From Mesocentrotus franciscanus (taxonomy: Eukaryota; Echinodermata; Echinoidea; Camarodonta; Strongylocentrotidae), in NCBI GenBank assembly GCA_037976565.1, contig CP137666.1, forward strand, positions 52,107,271-52,171,270: a DNA stretch of 64,000 nucleotides. The letters are read 5' to 3'. The notes below the pieces were generated by a model that saw only the letters and a program-made list of their open reading frames with translations, searched no databases and was not told where the DNA came from. Below are positions 59,980-64,000 of the stretch, in pieces. Position 1 is the first letter of the stretch; each line of letters opens with the position of its first letter. The position numbers and the translations under genes are program-made.

Positions 59980-60522
59980 AGGTACTATGTCCCATTTGCA
60001 GGCCAAAAAAATGAATAGGTTAAATTCCAACGGCATTTGAAAGATAATACTAATTTAGAACTTCCCTCAAAACGAAAGGGCTTGAAAATGTCTTTTTGTG
60101 GGAAAATAACGACAGTTAGTTGTCGAATCGACTTTAGGAATTGCAGTCCTTTTATTAAATAGTCTGATTTTCAGACCCTTGTACCGAATGGTCGTACGTT
60201 ATGTGCTGCGCAAAGATTCAATCAATTTAATTTTGGCCATTACAGGAAGTGGTTTATTGATGTAGACAAATGCTCATGTACCTGTTACAGCTCATTTTAT
60301 GTATGTTGTTACCAAAGAAAAAAAGAAGTCAGTCAGTCACTCAATAGTGTCTGACAGTCAAGTCTAGAAAGTAAACAGGTTTCCTTGCATAATTTGAATA
60401 CTAGGACACTGCTAACGTTTAAATTTCACAGATAGGACATACGTGACATATTCATAATTCCTGCAAAGTTCTACAGAATTTGATATTGGCTGCAAAAGGG
60501 ACATACAATGTAGTACCTTTAA
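59976..60522. mobile_element. TTAA-flanked MITE, AGGTACTATGTCCC family (copy 2)
   Basis: Same body as 29410-29955 with scattered substitutions. The right end has an 8-10 bp insertion (GGGACATACAATGTAGTACCT). Confidence 0.9.
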
Positions 60523-61000
60523 GATGCTCCTACATGTTTACATGAAATTTAGGTTTTATTTCCAAGTTCGTCGAAAATGAAGAAAAAGAAACAAAAAGTA
60601 AAAAGAAACGTCATTGTAAAAATCTTGTCCAGAAGGACAGAGATCCATACAACCTTTTACATACACATGGGTAATAATGTTGTACAGGCGTGAGTTGAAG
60701 GGCATGTTTACATCCTGTGTTTTGTTCAATGTTTTCATTGAAGCATTGCCGGAGGAACTTCCGGAAATAGTTAACGATCGATCGGGAGGAAGGAAGAAAG
60801 AAAGAGCCCTGGCTAAAGTGTCAGTGATGATAGCTCAATGTCCTGTTCTATACCAAGCACTTGTGGTCTATAACCTATCATGTCCAGACATGTGCTCATG
60901 TGAGTCGATAAACTTGGTCCAGAGTACTTTTTTAATTTTTTCAAGGTGTTACGGAAATGCTATTGCACACTGTCAGTTGCACATTGTCAGCTTAGAACCA

Positions 61001-61157
61001 GGGCCCTGTTTCATAAAACTTGTTATCAATAACAAATTACAATAACTGTTATAATTAAGATACTGAAATCGTGGCATTTAGTTGAATTGGCCGAGAGCAA
61101 ATTAGTCATAGAAATTTAGGATTTGCTATTGATAACAAGCTTTATGAAACAGGGCCC
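61001..61157. mobile_element. MITE, GGGCCCTGTTTCATAAA termini
   Basis: GGGCCCTGTTTCATAAAACT / AGCTTTATGAAACAGGGCCC, then TTGTTATCAATAACAA dyads. Flanked by AGAACC(A/C) on both sides (60994-61000, 61158-61164). Confidence 0.87.
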
Positions 61158-61834
61158 AGAACCCAAGAGTGTTGACCCTGTATAAAAAGATAGTACTTAC
61201 CGTAATGCCTTTGTGTTTATCAATAGATGAATTACATGAATGTGCATAACCAAAGAATTTCATGTTTGTGCAGTTCTGCATTACTCTAATATACCAGTCT
61301 GCATATTGCTGTTGCTCCAGGCAAATAGACATGTAGGTTTCTGGTACCTTTGAGAATGGCTGAAATTCAGACATTCCGTGACTCTATTGATGCAGGCAGT
61401 CAAGTGTCTAAATTTATTTAATGGGTTTCCTATTGAGTGCATGCATTCATCTTTGATTTCCAAGTATCAATTGTTTAGGTAATTCTGAACTTAGCCTCAA
61501 GGTCCCTAAGTAACATTACAAAAATATATTGATATGATATACATGTATTTGTGGTCCATTCTCAGATTAATTGATTCCATATTGATCAATGCTCGTTTAG
61601 AAATATCTCACAAAATTTGTACCTGTTCCTTTCTTTTTTAATTGAAATAATGGAGGTTTTCATCCAATATGAGAGGGGTTCATTGAATATCACTCTGGGC
61701 ATTATATCTGCATCCAATTTCACTCTTGAACGTCTTCTCTAATTGCAATATATTGATCTTATTACCTGAACGGATGGTCTAAAGGGGAATCCCCTATCCC
61801 GTTGTCAACTGGTAGTGGTAGTGGGAACTCATTA

Positions 61835-62234
61835 TTAAAGGTAAAGACTAGTTTTGGAAAGGCCCCTCTCTCAAAAAATGAAATGGAAGCTCTCATTACC
61901 AATCATGTGAAAGAATATGTTTTGACTAATACGTGATGATGCAAATTTTGCCGGGAAACTGCCTGCTAATTGATATATTTGGTAAATAATTATATCTATT
62001 GGGACCAATATATAGATATCGCGCACGTGGTCGCTTAGTCCCATATACATCTTTCTGTGTACAGTGCTTGTAACTTTACCAAGACTGGGCCAAATTTCTT
62101 ATCATTTTGATGATTCCAGAACCTTGCAGTACACACCAATACTTTATATGCTAGATGATCAACCTTTTCTGATCGATTCCATAACGTTTCTTTCACAATG
62201 CAATCGCGTGACCAGAACTGGTCTTTATCTTTAA
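61835..62234. mobile_element. TTAA-flanked MITE, AGGGAAAGACCAGT family (copy 3)
   Basis: TTAA at both ends. Ends AGGTAAAGACTAGT / ACTGGTCTTTATCT. Very similar to 28216-28613, including ACGTGATGATNCAAATTTTG. Confidence 0.92.
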
Positions 62235-63445
62235 AGCAAGAATATTTGTGTAACTTAATGAAGCCAGTCGGTTTTAATTTGCACTTCATTTCCTTGGTTT
62301 TATGAAGGAAATACCAGCTACTATTTAAGGCAGATGGCATAGTGCAGTACATTTTGTTGTCTGTAGGTATATGGTATCTTAATTGAATCCTCTATAGCAC
62401 GAATGTATATGCAGTGTAGTGATCACTTTGTTGACACGATTTTTACTGCTCAGTCCATACCATGTTTCTTCAAAGGGAAGCTGATAAACATGTAGTAGTA
62501 CATTACAAAATCTATTTGCCATCTTAAATGCCCTCTAAATGATAATACTGATTTGCAAGTGCATGCTAGAAAATTGGTTTTCCAAAGGCAACTGCAATGA
62601 TTATTTTGGCCAATTACGTGTAGCAAAGCATTTTAAAACAGTTTATAGCAGTATATCATAAAATCCATTTGCCATCTTTAGTGCCCTGTACCTGATAGCT
62701 CTGATTTACATGCTTGGTCATTGGTTTGGCAATGGCAATTGCAACGATCATGTTGGCCAACTATATGTAGCAAAGCATTTTTAAACGTTTACATGTCTCT
62801 TGACAAATCTTAGAGAAAAAAGGGATTAAATAGTGATGTACAACTCAAGGGCCCAGTTTAGCAAGGTCTAATTAATGTTTCATCTGTTGAGAGCTGGAGG
62901 GATGTTCAAGTGCCATTCTAGGGTCTTAGCAAATGATTTTGTATCAGTGTAATCATGGTCCCTATATGGTGTAATCATGGATGCCAGTGGTTTCATGAAG
63001 CCTAGCTTTCCTGTCTCTCTTCTACAAACAGATTGCACCAGGGTATATGCGTTGTTGGGTCTTCACTGTAATAATCAATATATTTGGCCTTGTGGGATAG
63101 GTTATATGAAGTCTAAGTAAATATTATGATGGTAGGAATATGGCAGCCTTTGAAGTGCTGTGGAAGTTTACGCCAATGCTGTCAATGTTCATTCAGGCTG
63201 AATATCAGAGTGTTGTGATATTTGCTATAACCTCATCCACAGACACTTTGCTTGAAGAAAAAAAAATAGCTACAGAAAGTCTTACTGCAGATGAATGCTA
63301 CCGGTGTAAAAATACTATAGAATAAAATTTAATGTTTGGCATACATATTTTGCTCAATCCTAGATCTTAGAAGTATGATGAGTTTTGACTAACTGCAGTT
63401 TTCATGAGATTGAGAATAGAAGAATCGGTTGTGATGGTAGATTCA

Positions 63446-63532
63446 TAATTCGTCTGTTTGGAGCCAGAAGGGTTTCAACTCTGTATAAAATGATATAAGC
63501 TAATATTCTTCAGGCTCCAAGTAGATGATACA
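63446..63532. repeat. short hairpin, GTTTGGAGCCAGAAGG family
   Basis: TTCGTCTGTTTGGAGCCAGA is matched by CTTCAGGCTCCAAGTAGATG with a longer loop. Same family as 31448-31510. Confidence 0.7.
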
Positions 63533-64000
63533 TGTTTCAAAATTGTTTGTGTTTAATAGTTGATACAACTATAAAAAAGATTTTGTTAAATGCTTCCTGT
63601 TTATATTTCATCCAACTTACGGATCAGCTTTAAAAACAATAAGTATTACAAAATGTGATTTCTTCATCATCATTTACCAACTGCTAAATCAAACATTGCT
63701 GAGATATTTTTGGCATATAATTCTGTTAAGTAAATGAAGTAGTCCCGAGGTAATCCATTGTTCACATAATGTTGTGGTTATCCAAATTAAATCATTGACG
63801 TCAAAGAGGTTGTGATTTATTCAGCAGCTTCAACATGTAGGTGTTGATTAGCCAAGCTCGGGGAATCAAATACACGTGTCTCGTTTCGATTTTCTATTTA
63901 TGAATGCAGTTTATAAGAGATGAAAATGGCATTTTCTTATTGACATGTGTTCAATTTGAGGTGTAATGTTGTGGCCAATACATGCATAAAACATGATATT

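Larger units (their letters stand above)
55257..64000. other. ITPR intron 7, to end of window
   Basis: Contains TTAA MITEs (57366, 59460, 59976, 61835), a MITE at 61001-61157, a 300 bp CT tract and a hairpin near 63446. No exon found. 55300-57360 and 62240-63440 have no recognised repeat. Confidence 0.65.

Noticed and set aside
1..64000. CRISPR arrays, operons, phage or bacterial defence systems
   Set aside because: Spliced metazoan genes throughout; tandem repeats here have no spacer structure of that kind.

Overview
This is eukaryotic nuclear DNA from an invertebrate. It is AT-rich, intron-rich and loaded with short inverted-repeat DNA transposons. The proteins are metazoan: an IP3 receptor, and a secreted PLC-like phosphodiesterase of a type I know from invertebrates. 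Short TACATGTA palindromes, a CCCTAA telomere-type repeat and the overall texture fit a deuterostome invertebrate. A sea urchin or related ambulacrarian is my best guess, but I cannot prove it by reading alone.

Two protein-coding genes can be reconstructed, both on the + strand. Gene 1 (962-17213, 5' end not identified) is a PI-PLC-X-like, TIM-barrel phosphodiesterase read through 11 exons, about 486 codons. It carries an AHNAFN active-site-type motif. Its last exon ends in a hydrophobic tail that looks like a GPI-anchor signal. Its introns hold a 2.6 kb hAT-like element with an internal ~112 bp tandem array, several MITEs (non-autonomous inverted-repeat elements), a broken non-LTR ORF1, a higher-order satellite, and a nearly complete but frameshifted LINE ORF2.

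Gene 2 (20311 to beyond 64000) is the 5' part of an inositol 1,4,5-trisphosphate receptor (ITPR). Seven exons give the first 236 residues, i.e. the suppressor (beta-trefoil) domain and the start of the IP3-binding core. They are separated by introns of about 1.5 to 14 kb, and the window ends inside intron 7. The leader has two upstream ATGs.

The rest of the window is intron or intergenic DNA. Clear repeats include eight TTAA-flanked (piggyBac-type) MITEs in about five families, MITEs sharing a GTTTCAYRAA-like terminus, TA-flanked elements, long palindromes, minisatellites and pyrimidine tracts. No tRNA, rRNA, CRISPR array, operon or prokaryotic system was seen. The two genes touch the same lipid pathway: PLC chemistry can make IP3 and the receptor senses it. 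However, the PLC-like protein appears extracellular, so a functional link is only a conjecture.
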